A DNA stretch of 64,000 nucleotides from Streptomyces eurythermus. Its GTDB lineage: Bacteria > Actinomycetota > Actinomycetes > Streptomycetales > Streptomycetaceae. The stretch spans positions 1-64,000 of the forward strand of contig NZ_BMSK01000003.1 in the NCBI RefSeq assembly GCF_014649115.1. Direction: 5' to 3'. Numbering within the stretch: the first letter of the stretch is position 1; each line of letters opens with the position of its first letter. The translations under genes and the position numbers were made by a program. Below the pieces are notes generated by a model. That model saw nothing but the letters and a program-made list of their open reading frames with translations, did no database searches and was not told the origin of the DNA. Positions 27,719-35,472 of this stretch are shown in pieces.

Positions 27719-29500
27719 ATGTCAGCCGTACCCCGGCGCACCAGACGCCGTACCTACGCCTTCCTCGCGTCCGCGGCGGGTCTCGCCACGGCGGCGGCGC
27801 TGGCCACCGCGCTCCCGGCGGACGCGCACGAAAGCCACCGCCCCTCCCGTTACCAGGACGTCCAGCTGCTGTCGTTCAACGACCTGCACGGCAACCTGGA
27901 GCCGCCGTCCGGCTCCTCCGGCCGGGTCACCGAACTCCAGCCGGACGGCACGACGAAGACGATCGACGCGGGCGGGGTCGAGTACCTCGCGACCCACCTG
28001 CGGCAGGCCCGCAAGGGCCACCCGTACTCGGTGACGGCGGCCGGCGGCGACCTGGTCGGCGCGTCCCCGCTGCTGTCGGGCCTGTTCCACGACGAGCCCA
28101 CCGTCGAGGCGCTGAACAAGCTGGATCTGGACGTCACGTCGGTCGGCAACCACGAGTTCGACGAGGGCGCGCGGGAACTGGCCCGTCTCCAGAACGGCGG
28201 CTGCCACCCCAAGGACGGCTGCTACACGGACCAGGAGTTCGAGGGCGCGGACTTCCCTTACCTGGCGGCGAACGTTCAGGACGACAAGACCGGCAAGCCG
28301 GTCCTGAGCCCCTACTGGGTCTGGGAGAAGAACGGCGTCAAGATCGGCTTCATCGGCGTCACCCTGGAGGGCACTCCGGGCGTGGTCTCCGCCGAGGGCG
28401 TCAAGGGCCTCACCTTCAAGGACGAGACCGAGACGATCAACAAGTACGCCAAGGTGCTCCAGCGGCAGGGCGTGCAGTCCATCGTGGCCCTGATCCACGA
28501 GGGCGGTTACCCGGCCTCCGGCTCCTACAACTACGACTGCGACTCGCCGGGCGCGGGCGACGGCATCTCCGGCCCCATCGTGGACATCGCCAAGAACGTG
28601 ACCCCGGCGGTGGACGCGCTGGTCACCGGGCACACCCACCAGGCGTACGTCTGCACGGTCCCGGACCCGTCGGGGCGCCCCCGCATGGTCACGTCGGCGT
28701 CCTCCTTCGGCCGCCTGTACACCGACACCACGCTCACGTACGACCGCCGGACGGGTGACATCGTGCGGACGGCGGTGAACTCCGCCAACCACGTGGTCAC
28801 GCGGGACGTCCCCAAGGCGCAGGACATCACGGACCTGATCGGCAAGTGGAACACCCTGGCCGCGCCGATCGGCAACCGTCCCATCGGCTACATCTCCGGC
28901 GACATCGGCAACACCGGCACCGAGTCCCCGATGGGCGATCTGGTGGCCGACGCGCAGCTCGCCTACGGGCGTGAGCTCGACCCGAGGACCAGCCTGGCGC
29001 TGATGAACCCCGGCGGCGTCCGGGCGGGCCTCACCTACGCGGCCAAGGGCGCGGAGGGCGACGGCGTGGTCACCTACGCCGAGGGCTTCACGGTCCAGCC
29101 GTTCTCCAACACGGTCAACCTCGTGGACCTCTCCGGCGCGCAGCTCGTCCAGGCCCTCAAGGAGCAGGTCAGCGGCCCCAACGAGGCGGCCCCGCGGATC
29201 CTCCAGCCCTCGGCCGGCCTCACCTACACCCTGGACCTCACGAAGTCCGGCGCGGACCGCGTGGTCACCGACTCCATCCGCCTGAACGGCGCGCCCATCG
29301 ACCCGGCGGCCACCTACCGCGTCGCCATGAACGCCTTCCTCGCGGGCGGCGGCGACGGCTTCCCGTCCCTGGGCCAGGGCAAGAACCCCCTGGTCGGCAC
29401 GGATGATCTGGCGGCCCTGGTGAAGTACCTGACGGCGAACTCGACGCCGTCGGCCCCGCTCGCGCCTCCGGCGGCGAACCGGATCACGATCACCAAGTAG
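27719..29500 (+). CDS. Secreted 5'-nucleotidase / 2',3'-cyclic phosphodiesterase family protein
   Basis: A 593-residue exported phosphoesterase. A signal peptide with MSAVPRRTRRRTYAF and a cleavage site near ALPADA-HES is followed by a calcineurin-like metallophosphatase domain: SFNDLHGN (metal ligands), SVGNHEFDEG and VTGHTHQAY. The C-terminal nucleotide-binding domain carries NPGGVRAGL and the AFLAGGGDGF substrate-stacking region. It releases phosphate and nucleoside from extracellular nucleotides, consistent with the phosphate-scavenging genes nearby. The ATG follows AGGGGGG by seven bases. Confidence 0.92.
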   Translation: MSAVPRRTRRRTYAFLASAAGLATAAALATALPADAHESHRPSRYQDVQLLSFNDLHGNLEPPSGSSGRVTELQPDGTTKTIDAGGVEYLATHLRQARKGHPYSVTAAGGDLVGASPLLSGLFHDEPTVEALNKLDLDVTSVGNHEFDEGARELARLQNGGCHPKDGCYTDQEFEGADFPYLAANVQDDKTGKPVLSPYWVWEKNGVKIGFIGVTLEGTPGVVSAEGVKGLTFKDETETINKYAKVLQRQGVQSIVALIHEGGYPASGSYNYDCDSPGAGDGISGPIVDIAKNVTPAVDALVTGHTHQAYVCTVPDPSGRPRMVTSASSFGRLYTDTTLTYDRRTGDIVRTAVNSANHVVTRDVPKAQDITDLIGKWNTLAAPIGNRPIGYISGDIGNTGTESPMGDLVADAQLAYGRELDPRTSLALMNPGGVRAGLTYAAKGAEGDGVVTYAEGFTVQPFSNTVNLVDLSGAQLVQALKEQVSGPNEAAPRILQPSAGLTYTLDLTKSGADRVVTDSIRLNGAPIDPAATYRVAMNAFLAGGGDGFPSLGQGKNPLVGTDDLAALVKYLTANSTPSAPLAPPAANRITITK

Positions 29501-29520
29501 GCCCTGCGTTTTCTTCCTCT

Positions 29521-29548
29521 GGCCTTGTCCACAGCTGTGGACAAGGCC
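29521..29548. promoter_or_regulatory. Perfect 28-base palindrome: two inverted DnaA-box-like sequences
   Basis: The palindrome has 14-base arms. Its core TTGTCCACAGCTGTGGACAA holds two copies of TTGTCCACA in opposite orientation, separated by GC. TTGTCCACA matches the Streptomyces DnaA box. The same structure can fold as a 12-base stem with an AGCT loop, so it may instead or also be the terminator of the 5'-nucleotidase gene, which ends 21 bases before it. Confidence 0.7.
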
Positions 29549-29549
29549 G

Positions 29550-29675
29550 GAGGGCGACCAGGTCGATCACGTTGATCACCACGTGCCGGTTCGACACGAT
29601 GTAGGTGATGAAGCCGCCCGTGAACGCTCTGCGCCGGGCCGCACGCTCCACGTACCTGATCGAGTACGCGCTCAC
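29550..29675 (-). pseudogene. Remnant of a RelE-like toxin
   Basis: A GTG-started frame gives about 42 residues (SAYSIRYVERAARRRA, then GGFITYIVSNRHVVINVIDL) before running into nonsense. The two blocks look like the first strand/helix and last strands of a RelE/ParE-type toxin, with the roughly 40-residue middle missing. It overlaps the end of the DUF6247-like remnant, as toxin genes do in intact modules. Assignment is by pattern only. Confidence 0.45.
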
Positions 29676-29800
29676 CTGGGCCTGCTCGTGTGTCGAGCTC
29701 CGCCGCCGCGCTCAGCCAGTCCCGCTCGAAGGTCTTCAGCCAGTCGGGGAGCCGCTGCAGAGTCGCACGCCTCGTGGGCCATGATCGCGCTCTCTTCTCC
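29667..29800 (-). pseudogene. Remnant of a DUF6247-type antitoxin-like gene
   Basis: One minus frame reads RRATLQRLPDWLKTFERDWL then SAAAELDTRAG. The L-P-x-W/F-x-x-x-F-E-x-x-W core is the centre of DUF6247 proteins such as the intact one at 31663. No start codon, ribosome site or complete domain remains. The frame continues into shadow sequence. Confidence 0.45.
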
Positions 29801-29869
29801 GGCTGGGACGGTGGGGGTGCCTGGGAGTCCACGGTAGACCGTGGCGGGGGGCCGGGCGTGCACGACGCG

Positions 29870-30157
29870 TCAGCGCTCGTACGCGGCGGGGATGCGGGCG
29901 CCCCTGCTGTGGGCGATGCGGAGGACTTCCTCCAGGGACTCGCCGGCCCGCGTCAGCGCGAAGCGTACGGCGCGTTCACCCGCCGCCCGGTCCGCGAGCA
30001 CGGCCCTCGCGCCGGCCAGCACCTGCTCGCCCGACCGCAGCTGCGCCGCCTCCACGTCGTCGGCGAGCCGGGACAGCCGGCTGTCGTCGTGGTCCGCACT
30101 GAGGTAGCAGGGCTTGCCCTCGGGGCTCGTCCAGGGCAGCAGGCGCAACTCGGCCAT
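29870..30157 (-). CDS. Hypothetical protein divergent from an XRE regulator
   Basis: A 95-residue protein beginning MAELRLLPWTSPEGKPCYLS and ending in a helical, Arg/Glu-rich region (LTRAGESLEEVLRIAHSRGA). CGGAGA lies six bases before the ATG. Small proteins of this type commonly sit divergent to XRE/DUF5753 regulators and DUF397 genes in Streptomyces. No catalytic motif is visible, and the role is unknown. Confidence 0.75.
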   Translation of the reverse strand: MAELRLLPWTSPEGKPCYLSADHDDSRLSRLADDVEAAQLRSGEQVLAGARAVLADRAAGERAVRFALTRAGESLEEVLRIAHSRGARIPAAYER

Positions 30158-30277
30158 GAGAAGTCTCCGTTGTGGGTGGTGACGATTACGGTTCGTGCCA
30201 CGATCGTCACGGACGGCGAGTACGCTGCGGAAGAGCTGCTGTGTTGTCCGTGAGCAGGGACAACAGGGAGGGGTTAC

Positions 30278-31102
30278 GTGGGCGAGAACGTTGACCCGGG
30301 GCCGGTGTCCGGACGGGCCATCCTCGGACAGACCCTCAAGGTGCTGCGCGACAAGGCCGGCAAGTCCCTGGGCCAACTGGCCGAGGACACCGGCTACGAC
30401 AAGAGCTACCTGAGCCGCCTGGAGTCCGGCGAGCGCCTGTCCAAGGTGACGGTGATGGAGGACCTGGACAGCTACTACGGCACGGGTTCCTTGCTGGTCG
30501 GCCACTGGAAGGCTGCGCGCCTGGACGCCTTCAAGGACCAGTACAAGGAGTTCATGAAGCTGGAGGCTACGGCCAGGATCATGTGGAAGTTCTCGCCTGG
30601 AGTGCCTGGGCTTCTTCAGACCGAGGACTTCGCCAGGGAGGTGCTGTCCGGGCCCCAGACAATGCTGGAGGGGGACGACTGGATCGAGGAGCAGGTCGCG
30701 GCCCGAGTCGGACGGCAGTACCTGTTGTGGCAGAAGCCAGAGCCCAGCGTCCGCATCATCATGGACGAGTACGCGTTCCGGCGTCCCGCGGCCGTGCAGA
30801 AGACCTGGAAAGAGCAGCTGATCCGCATAGAGTCCGTCGCGATGCTGCCTAACGTGACGCTTCAGGTGCTGCCCTTCGCCGCCGGGCTGCATCACCACAT
30901 GCATGCGTCGCTGACGTTGCTGTGGCAGAAGGACGCCAGTGGTGTTGCCTACGTAGAAGGCAGCACGCGGGGCGAGTTGACCGAGGAACCAGACGGTGTT
31001 CTGCGACACAGACTGTCCTACGATCGCCTCCGAGACATGGCGTTGTCCCCGTCGGACTCGCTCGCCTTCATCAGGGACGTACTGGAGGAGCACGGATCAT
31101 GA
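30278..31102 (+). CDS. XRE-family regulator with DUF5753 domain
   Basis: A 274-residue DNA-binding protein. The N-terminal XRE helix-turn-helix spans about 14-70 (SLGQLAEDTGYDKSYLSRLE), and the rest is the DUF5753 domain (FSPGVPGLLQTEDFAREVL; LPFAAGLHHHMHASLTLL). Such proteins, typified by the BldB/WhiJ-associated family, work with the DUF397 proteins encoded just downstream, apparently as repressors relieved by the small partner. GTG start after AGGGAGGGG. The stop overlaps the first DUF397 gene by four bases. Confidence 0.9.
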   Translation: MGENVDPGPVSGRAILGQTLKVLRDKAGKSLGQLAEDTGYDKSYLSRLESGERLSKVTVMEDLDSYYGTGSLLVGHWKAARLDAFKDQYKEFMKLEATARIMWKFSPGVPGLLQTEDFAREVLSGPQTMLEGDDWIEEQVAARVGRQYLLWQKPEPSVRIIMDEYAFRRPAAVQKTWKEQLIRIESVAMLPNVTLQVLPFAAGLHHHMHASLTLLWQKDASGVAYVEGSTRGELTEEPDGVLRHRLSYDRLRDMALSPSDSLAFIRDVLEEHGS

Positions 31103-31302
31103 ACCGCACCCTCGACCTCAGCACCGCCACCTGGCGCAAGTCGAGCTACAGCGACGGCGGAGACAACAACTGCGTTGAGGTGGCGGACGGTTACCCCGGC
31201 GTCGTCCCGGTCCGCGACAGCAAGGTCCCCGCAGGCACCGCCCTGATCTTCGGCACCGCGTCTTGGTCCGCGTTCGTAGCCGGTGTGAAGGAGTCCCTGT
31301 GA
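31099..31302 (+). CDS. DUF397 protein (first copy)
   Basis: A 67-residue DUF397 protein. The family core is visible: ATWRKSSYSDGGDNNCVEVA, then VPVRDSK and a C-terminal W-x-x-F-V-x-G-V-K. It starts at an ATGA overlap with the XRE gene. DUF397 proteins partner with such regulators in developmental control loci (for example around whiJ). A second, similar copy follows directly. Confidence 0.9.
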   Translation: MNRTLDLSTATWRKSSYSDGGDNNCVEVADGYPGVVPVRDSKVPAGTALIFGTASWSAFVAGVKESL

Positions 31303-31514
31303 CCCCCGACCTGTCCACCGCCTCCTGGCGCAAGTCGAGCTACAGCGAAGGCGGCGCCAACGACTGCGTAGAAGTTGCGGACGGTTACCCCCACCTCGTC
31401 CCCGTCCGCGACAGCAAAACCCCCGCCTCCCCGCCCTTGGTCCTCTCGGCCGCTTCCTGGGTCGGGTTCGTGGACGGGATCAAGCGCGGGAGGGGCGGGC
31501 ACACGTTCGGGTGA
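31299..31514 (+). CDS. DUF397 protein (second copy)
   Basis: A 71-residue paralogue of the preceding protein, with the same core (ASWRKSSYSEGGANDCVEVA, VPVRDSK) and a different, Lys/Arg/Gly-rich tail. It starts with GTG at a GTGA overlap, so the XRE regulator and both DUF397 proteins form a tightly coupled three-gene unit. The pair probably arose by tandem duplication. Confidence 0.88.
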   Translation: MTPDLSTASWRKSSYSEGGANDCVEVADGYPHLVPVRDSKTPASPPLVLSAASWVGFVDGIKRGRGGHTFG

Positions 31515-31662
31515 CGTGGGGCGGAAGTTCTGCGTGTCGGGTCGCGTAGCCCCACATGGTTGGTCTCCCGGTCGAATGGACGACCGGGTACGAACTACCA
31601 ATGCGGAAGGTGCCCAGGCGGTTATGGTCGTAGACACGACGCGTCGAAGGAGGACATCGATC

Positions 31663-32013
31663 ATGGCCACCCACGCCAGCGACCGCGATCCGATCATCCC
31701 TCCCATGCCCGAGCGGACCCCCAGTGCGCTGCGCCAGGCCATTGCCCAGCACACGCCCGATCTTCTCCCCGATTTCGAGGAGCATTGGAAGTGGGCGATC
31801 GCTGACGCGTATGACCCGACTCCTGCGGAAGCGTTTATGACTCGCTGGTGGGGGGCGTACGCCATCGCCCGTGACCCCAAGCTGGACGCACACGTACGTG
31901 AACTCGAGCACCGAGCAGCGTACGAGTGCACTGACATCAACGAGGCCAAGGCTCTCCTCGAAGAGGCGTCGAAGATTTACTACCGGGTGCGAGAGCTGGA
32001 GCCCGGGGAGTGA
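31663..32013 (+). CDS. DUF6247 family protein, probable antitoxin
   Basis: A 116-residue acidic protein of the DUF6247 family (SALRQAIAQHTPDLLPDFEE, then FMTRWWGAYAIARDP, then LEHRAAYE). It has an ideal ribosome site (AAGGAGG nine bases before the ATG). The following gene begins at a GTGA overlap and encodes a RelE-like protein. That order and coupling are typical of type II toxin-antitoxin pairs, with this as the antitoxin-like partner. The function is inferred from arrangement. Confidence 0.82.
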   Translation: MATHASDRDPIIPPMPERTPSALRQAIAQHTPDLLPDFEEHWKWAIADAYDPTPAEAFMTRWWGAYAIARDPKLDAHVRELEHRAAYECTDINEAKALLEEASKIYYRVRELEPGE

Positions 32014-32369
32014 CTGAAGGTTTCATGGGGCCGCCCTGGCAGATGGACTGGCGGCTCAGTGCTCTGGCCGAGCTCGAAGCGCTACCCGCACATGCACGAG
32101 ACATGGTCTACGCCGTGCGCGCCGAACTGGTCACGGCGAAGGATCCGTATTTCCGGGGTATCGAAGCGGACGCTGATCTCCCCGACGGCATGAAGGTGCT
32201 GCCGGACCGGTCCTCCGACCCCAAGGGGCGCCACATGTGCTTCTTCGACGACGGGAACGGCTGGCTCAGGTACGTCTTTGTACGGCGGATGGAAGATCCG
32301 CAGATCGTGGTGGAGGAACTCTTCTGGCTGGGCACTGAACCGGCTGAGGCGCCGCCAACGGAGGAGTAG
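32010..32369 (+). CDS. RelE-like protein, probable toxin partner
   Basis: A 119-residue protein. The segment WRLSALAELEALPAHARDMVY resembles the opening of RelE/HigB toxins, and the strand-rich C-terminal half (MCFFDDGNGWLRYVFVRRME, then IVVEELFWL) fits their beta-sheet. GTG start overlapping the DUF6247 stop by four bases. If active it would be a translation-dependent RNase, but the family match is weak. Confidence 0.7.
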   Translation: MTEGFMGPPWQMDWRLSALAELEALPAHARDMVYAVRAELVTAKDPYFRGIEADADLPDGMKVLPDRSSDPKGRHMCFFDDGNGWLRYVFVRRMEDPQIVVEELFWLGTEPAEAPPTEE

Positions 32370-32373
32370 GACC

Positions 32374-32408
32374 CCGGCCGCCGCTCCGCAGGACCACGCG
32401 GCGGCCGG
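32374..32408. terminator. Bidirectional terminator
   Basis: An 11-base perfect stem (CCGGCCGCCGC / GCGGCGGCCGG) with a 13-base loop, placed between the convergent RelE-like and pectinase genes. Confidence 0.8.
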
Positions 32409-32421
32409 AGTACCCGAAACC

Positions 32422-34473
32422 TCAGGACGCCGAAGGAGTCCAGTCGCCCAGCCAGTCACCGATCTCCTGGTCGGCGGCCTGCGCGTCGGTCAGCTGGGGG
32501 CGGTCCGTGCTCGCTGCTCCCGCGCCCGCGCCGGTGTTCTTGTACTCGGCGAAGCGGTCGTCCTTCCAGGAGAAGCCGCTCATGTCGGTCCAGGGAGTCG
32601 TCTTGATCGCCGCGCTCAACGACGTGTTGCGGACCGTGGTCTGCGGGTCCAGGGTCGCGTCGCCGCCGGCGTGCCAGGGGCGGCCCAGGTAGAACGTGCG
32701 GTCGGAGACGTCCCCCGAAACCGTCGAGTTGGCTATCAGGATGCCCTTGCGGTTCGCGGCCGTAGAAGGAGCTGTGACGTAGCCCGCCGACGTGCCGTTC
32801 CACCGCTTCTTCAGAGTGATCACCGACTTGTCGATCACCGCCGTCGCCCGGCCGAAGATGAAGTCGACGTTGCCGATCACGTAGGAGTTGGTCATGTAGA
32901 CCCGGCCGAGGCGGTCCTTCGACGCCGTGTCCAGGAGGAGGGTGTCCTGGTCGCCGGTCACGATCACCCCGTCCAGGAACACCTTGTCGGACGCCGTGCG
33001 CAGGGCCACCGCCTGCTGGGCGATGTCCTGGTGGGCCGCCTCGTCGAAGTCGTTCGTGATGCTGAGGTTGCGCGCCTGGAAGTCGTCGGCCTCCACCGCC
33101 ACGGTCGCGCTGCCCCCGGTGCCGTACGTGCCCGAGCCGTCGGGCTTCGGCGTGCCGGACGCGTTGTTGTAGACGATCACCGTGTCCTTGCGGCTGGCGC
33201 CCGTGCCCTGGATGGTGACGTGCGGCTTGTTCGACGGGACCTTGACCGTCTCCCGGTACGTGCCGGGCTTCACCGCGATGACCACTCGGGACGCGTTGTT
33301 CGCGGGGACCGCGTTCACCGCCGCCTGGACGGTCGTGTACTGGCCCGAGCCGTCCTTGGCCACGGTCAGCGTGGTCGCCGCCGCCTTGGCGACAGTCGTG
33401 CTCGTGCCCAGCGAACCGCGCGGGCCCGCGCCCGACTTCACCACCGACGGGACGTCCGCCGCCTTGTCCGGGGTGTACGCGTAGTAGCTCCTCGGGTCCC
33501 ACGAGCCGCCCGTGCCCCCGCTCTCGTTGCGGCCGCTCGTGCCCGAGAAGACGTTGCCGCGCTGGACGAGGGTCGCGGTCGCGTCTTTGATCACCGGGTT
33601 GTTGACGCCCTGGAAGTACGAGTTCTCCAGCAACATGTTGGTGTTGCCGCGCGCGTAGTTGCCGTAGGAGGAGGTGATCGTCGTGCCCGGCTCGTCCACC
33701 AGGTAGTTGTTGTACAGGTGGGCGTGGGCCACGTTGTCCGTGGACGGGTTGCGCTGCTCGGTCTCGCGGATCCAGTTGTGGTGGATCGTGATGTCCGCCG
33801 TGGTGTTCTCGGTCCAGCCGATGCCGAACGCCTTGTTCTCCTGGCCGAGCCGGTTCCAGGACACGGTCAGGTACGTGGTGTCCTTGCGGCTGTCGATCAG
33901 CCCGTCCGCCATGTGCCGGATGTCGTTGTGGTCGATCCAGACGTGGTGGGCGCCGTCCATCTGGATGCCGTCGTAGTCGTGCTCCTTGTCGTTCCAGACG
34001 CCCTGGTACGCGTCCCGGATCGTCAGGTTCCGGATGATCACGTTGTGGACGCCCTCGCCGAGGAAGAACCCGCCGCCGACGATCTGGCCCGAGGTCCCGG
34101 AGCCGATGATGGTCTTGTCCGACCGGACCTTGATCTCCTTGCCGACCGGGTCCATCGTGATCGCGGCGGCCACGACGATGATGTACGGCTTGTCGGCGGT
34201 GGCGTACTTCTCCAGGTCGGCCAGCGTCTTCACGGTGACGATCTCGCCGCCGCGCCCGCCGTACGTGCCGTTCTGCCCGAGCGCGTTCACCGAGGCGAAC
34301 CCGTCGGCGGCCTGCGTGGCCCACGCCGGTACGGCGGTCGCGGCCGAGGCGCCCGACGAACCGCCGGGGCCGAGCAGGCCGTAGCCGAGTCCGCCCGCCG
34401 CCGCGAGCGCGAGCGGCAGCCCGGCCGCGAACGCGGCACGGCTCCTGCGGTGACGGGGAGTGCGAGTGCTCAT
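32422..34473 (-). CDS. Secreted pectate lyase - pectin methylesterase fusion
   Basis: A 683-residue exported enzyme. After a signal region (HRRSRAAFAAGLPLALAAAG) comes a family-1 pectate lyase domain (about 45-345) with the VWIDHND motif and a repeated right-handed beta-helix. The second domain (about 355-665) is a CE8 pectin methylesterase with QAVAL, GDQDTLLLDT, GNVDFIFG and LGRPW, the catalytic Gln, two Asp and Arg. One chain could therefore remove methyl esters from pectin and then cleave the exposed polygalacturonate. The ATG at 34473 has TGGAG six bases upstream. Confidence 0.92.
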   Translation of the reverse strand: MSTRTPRHRRSRAAFAAGLPLALAAAGGLGYGLLGPGGSSGASAATAVPAWATQAADGFASVNALGQNGTYGGRGGEIVTVKTLADLEKYATADKPYIIVVAAAITMDPVGKEIKVRSDKTIIGSGTSGQIVGGGFFLGEGVHNVIIRNLTIRDAYQGVWNDKEHDYDGIQMDGAHHVWIDHNDIRHMADGLIDSRKDTTYLTVSWNRLGQENKAFGIGWTENTTADITIHHNWIRETEQRNPSTDNVAHAHLYNNYLVDEPGTTITSSYGNYARGNTNMLLENSYFQGVNNPVIKDATATLVQRGNVFSGTSGRNESGGTGGSWDPRSYYAYTPDKAADVPSVVKSGAGPRGSLGTSTTVAKAAATTLTVAKDGSGQYTTVQAAVNAVPANNASRVVIAVKPGTYRETVKVPSNKPHVTIQGTGASRKDTVIVYNNASGTPKPDGSGTYGTGGSATVAVEADDFQARNLSITNDFDEAAHQDIAQQAVALRTASDKVFLDGVIVTGDQDTLLLDTASKDRLGRVYMTNSYVIGNVDFIFGRATAVIDKSVITLKKRWNGTSAGYVTAPSTAANRKGILIANSTVSGDVSDRTFYLGRPWHAGGDATLDPQTTVRNTSLSAAIKTTPWTDMSGFSWKDDRFAEYKNTGAGAGAASTDRPQLTDAQAADQEIGDWLGDWTPSAS

Positions 34474-34548
34474 GAGCGACTCCAGATGTGGTCCGTGTGG
34501 GGGTGCCACACCGGAGTCGCCGCGGGACGCGGAAAGGTTGCCGGGCGG

Positions 34549-35328
34549 TCAGCCGGCCGTGTGGAGGCCGAAGCCCGTGCGGCCCGGGAGCTCCAGGCCC
34601 TCGCGCAGCCGCATCGACGGCATCTCGTAGTCGCCGTAATTCTGGCGGCGGTACGGGACCGGGTCGGTGTCCTCCAGGGTCAGCAGCCGCTTCTTCCACT
34701 GCTCGGCCGCGTCCGCGAACACCTCGGGAGCCATCCGTACCGTCCGGTACAGAACGAACGGCGGCAGCACCTCCATGCCGGGGTGGAAGAGGATGCCGTG
34801 CTGGATCGGGAACAGCACGTCCTCGATGGGACCGTTGATACCGCGGTCGGAGTACTGGGACTCGGGGCCGCCGACCGTCACCGACAGCATGGCGCGCCTG
34901 CCCTTGAGGGTGCCGTCGCCGAAGCGGTCGCCGTACCGGACCTCGTTGTGCTCGCCGACGCCGTACCCGAAGCCGTAGGTGAACACCCGGTCCACCCAGC
35001 CCTTGAGGATCGCCGGCATCGAGTACCACCACAGCGGGAACTGGAAGATCACGGTGTCCGCCCACAGCAGCTTCTCCTGCTCGGCCCGGATGTCGGCGGA
35101 CAGCGCGCCGGACTCGTAGGCGCGGCCGGAGTCGTGGACCACGTCCAGCGGGCTGGAGGCGGCACCGGCGAAGTCGTCCGCGTCGATCTCGGACTTCCAG
35201 CCCATCGCGTACAGGTCGCTGACCCGCACCTCGTGCCCCGCGCCGGTCAGCGTCTCCACCGCGATGTCGGTGAGCGCGCCGTTCAGCGACCGCCGCTCGG
35301 GGTGGGCGTGCACGATGAAGACCTTCAT
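34549..35328 (-). CDS. NAD(P)H dehydrogenase (quinone), flavodoxin-like fold
   Basis: A 259-residue protein of the DT-diaphorase/MdaB-like group. It opens with KVFIVHAHPERRSLNGAL (phosphate-binding loop of FMN/FAD); QFPLWWYSMPAILKGWVDRV is the family's central signature, followed by the GGPESQYSDRG region. It would reduce quinones by two electrons using NAD(P)H. It is transcribed divergently from the XRE regulator at 35473, which probably controls it. Confidence 0.9.
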   Translation of the reverse strand: MKVFIVHAHPERRSLNGALTDIAVETLTGAGHEVRVSDLYAMGWKSEIDADDFAGAASSPLDVVHDSGRAYESGALSADIRAEQEKLLWADTVIFQFPLWWYSMPAILKGWVDRVFTYGFGYGVGEHNEVRYGDRFGDGTLKGRRAMLSVTVGGPESQYSDRGINGPIEDVLFPIQHGILFHPGMEVLPPFVLYRTVRMAPEVFADAAEQWKKRLLTLEDTDPVPYRRQNYGDYEMPSMRLREGLELPGRTGFGLHTAG

Positions 35329-35472
35329 GACTGCTCCTGCTCCTCGGGTCGGGATGCCCTCGATCCTGGCGGGATCCGGCGGCGCGATTCAGGGGCGCCT
35401 CCTCCGTCGGACCGGACTTCCTGGTACTGGCGGGGCCACCCAGCCGGGCCGTTCCGCGCGGATACTGGAGCG

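Larger units (their letters stand above)
29501..29869. other. 369-base accessory spacer: palindrome plus decayed coding remnants
   Basis: This stretch has no intact gene. It contains the DnaA-box-like palindrome (29521-29548) and minus-strand remnants of a toxin-antitoxin-like pair (about 29550-29800), each listed separately. Base composition is less GC-extreme than in the flanking backbone genes. Confidence 0.6.
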
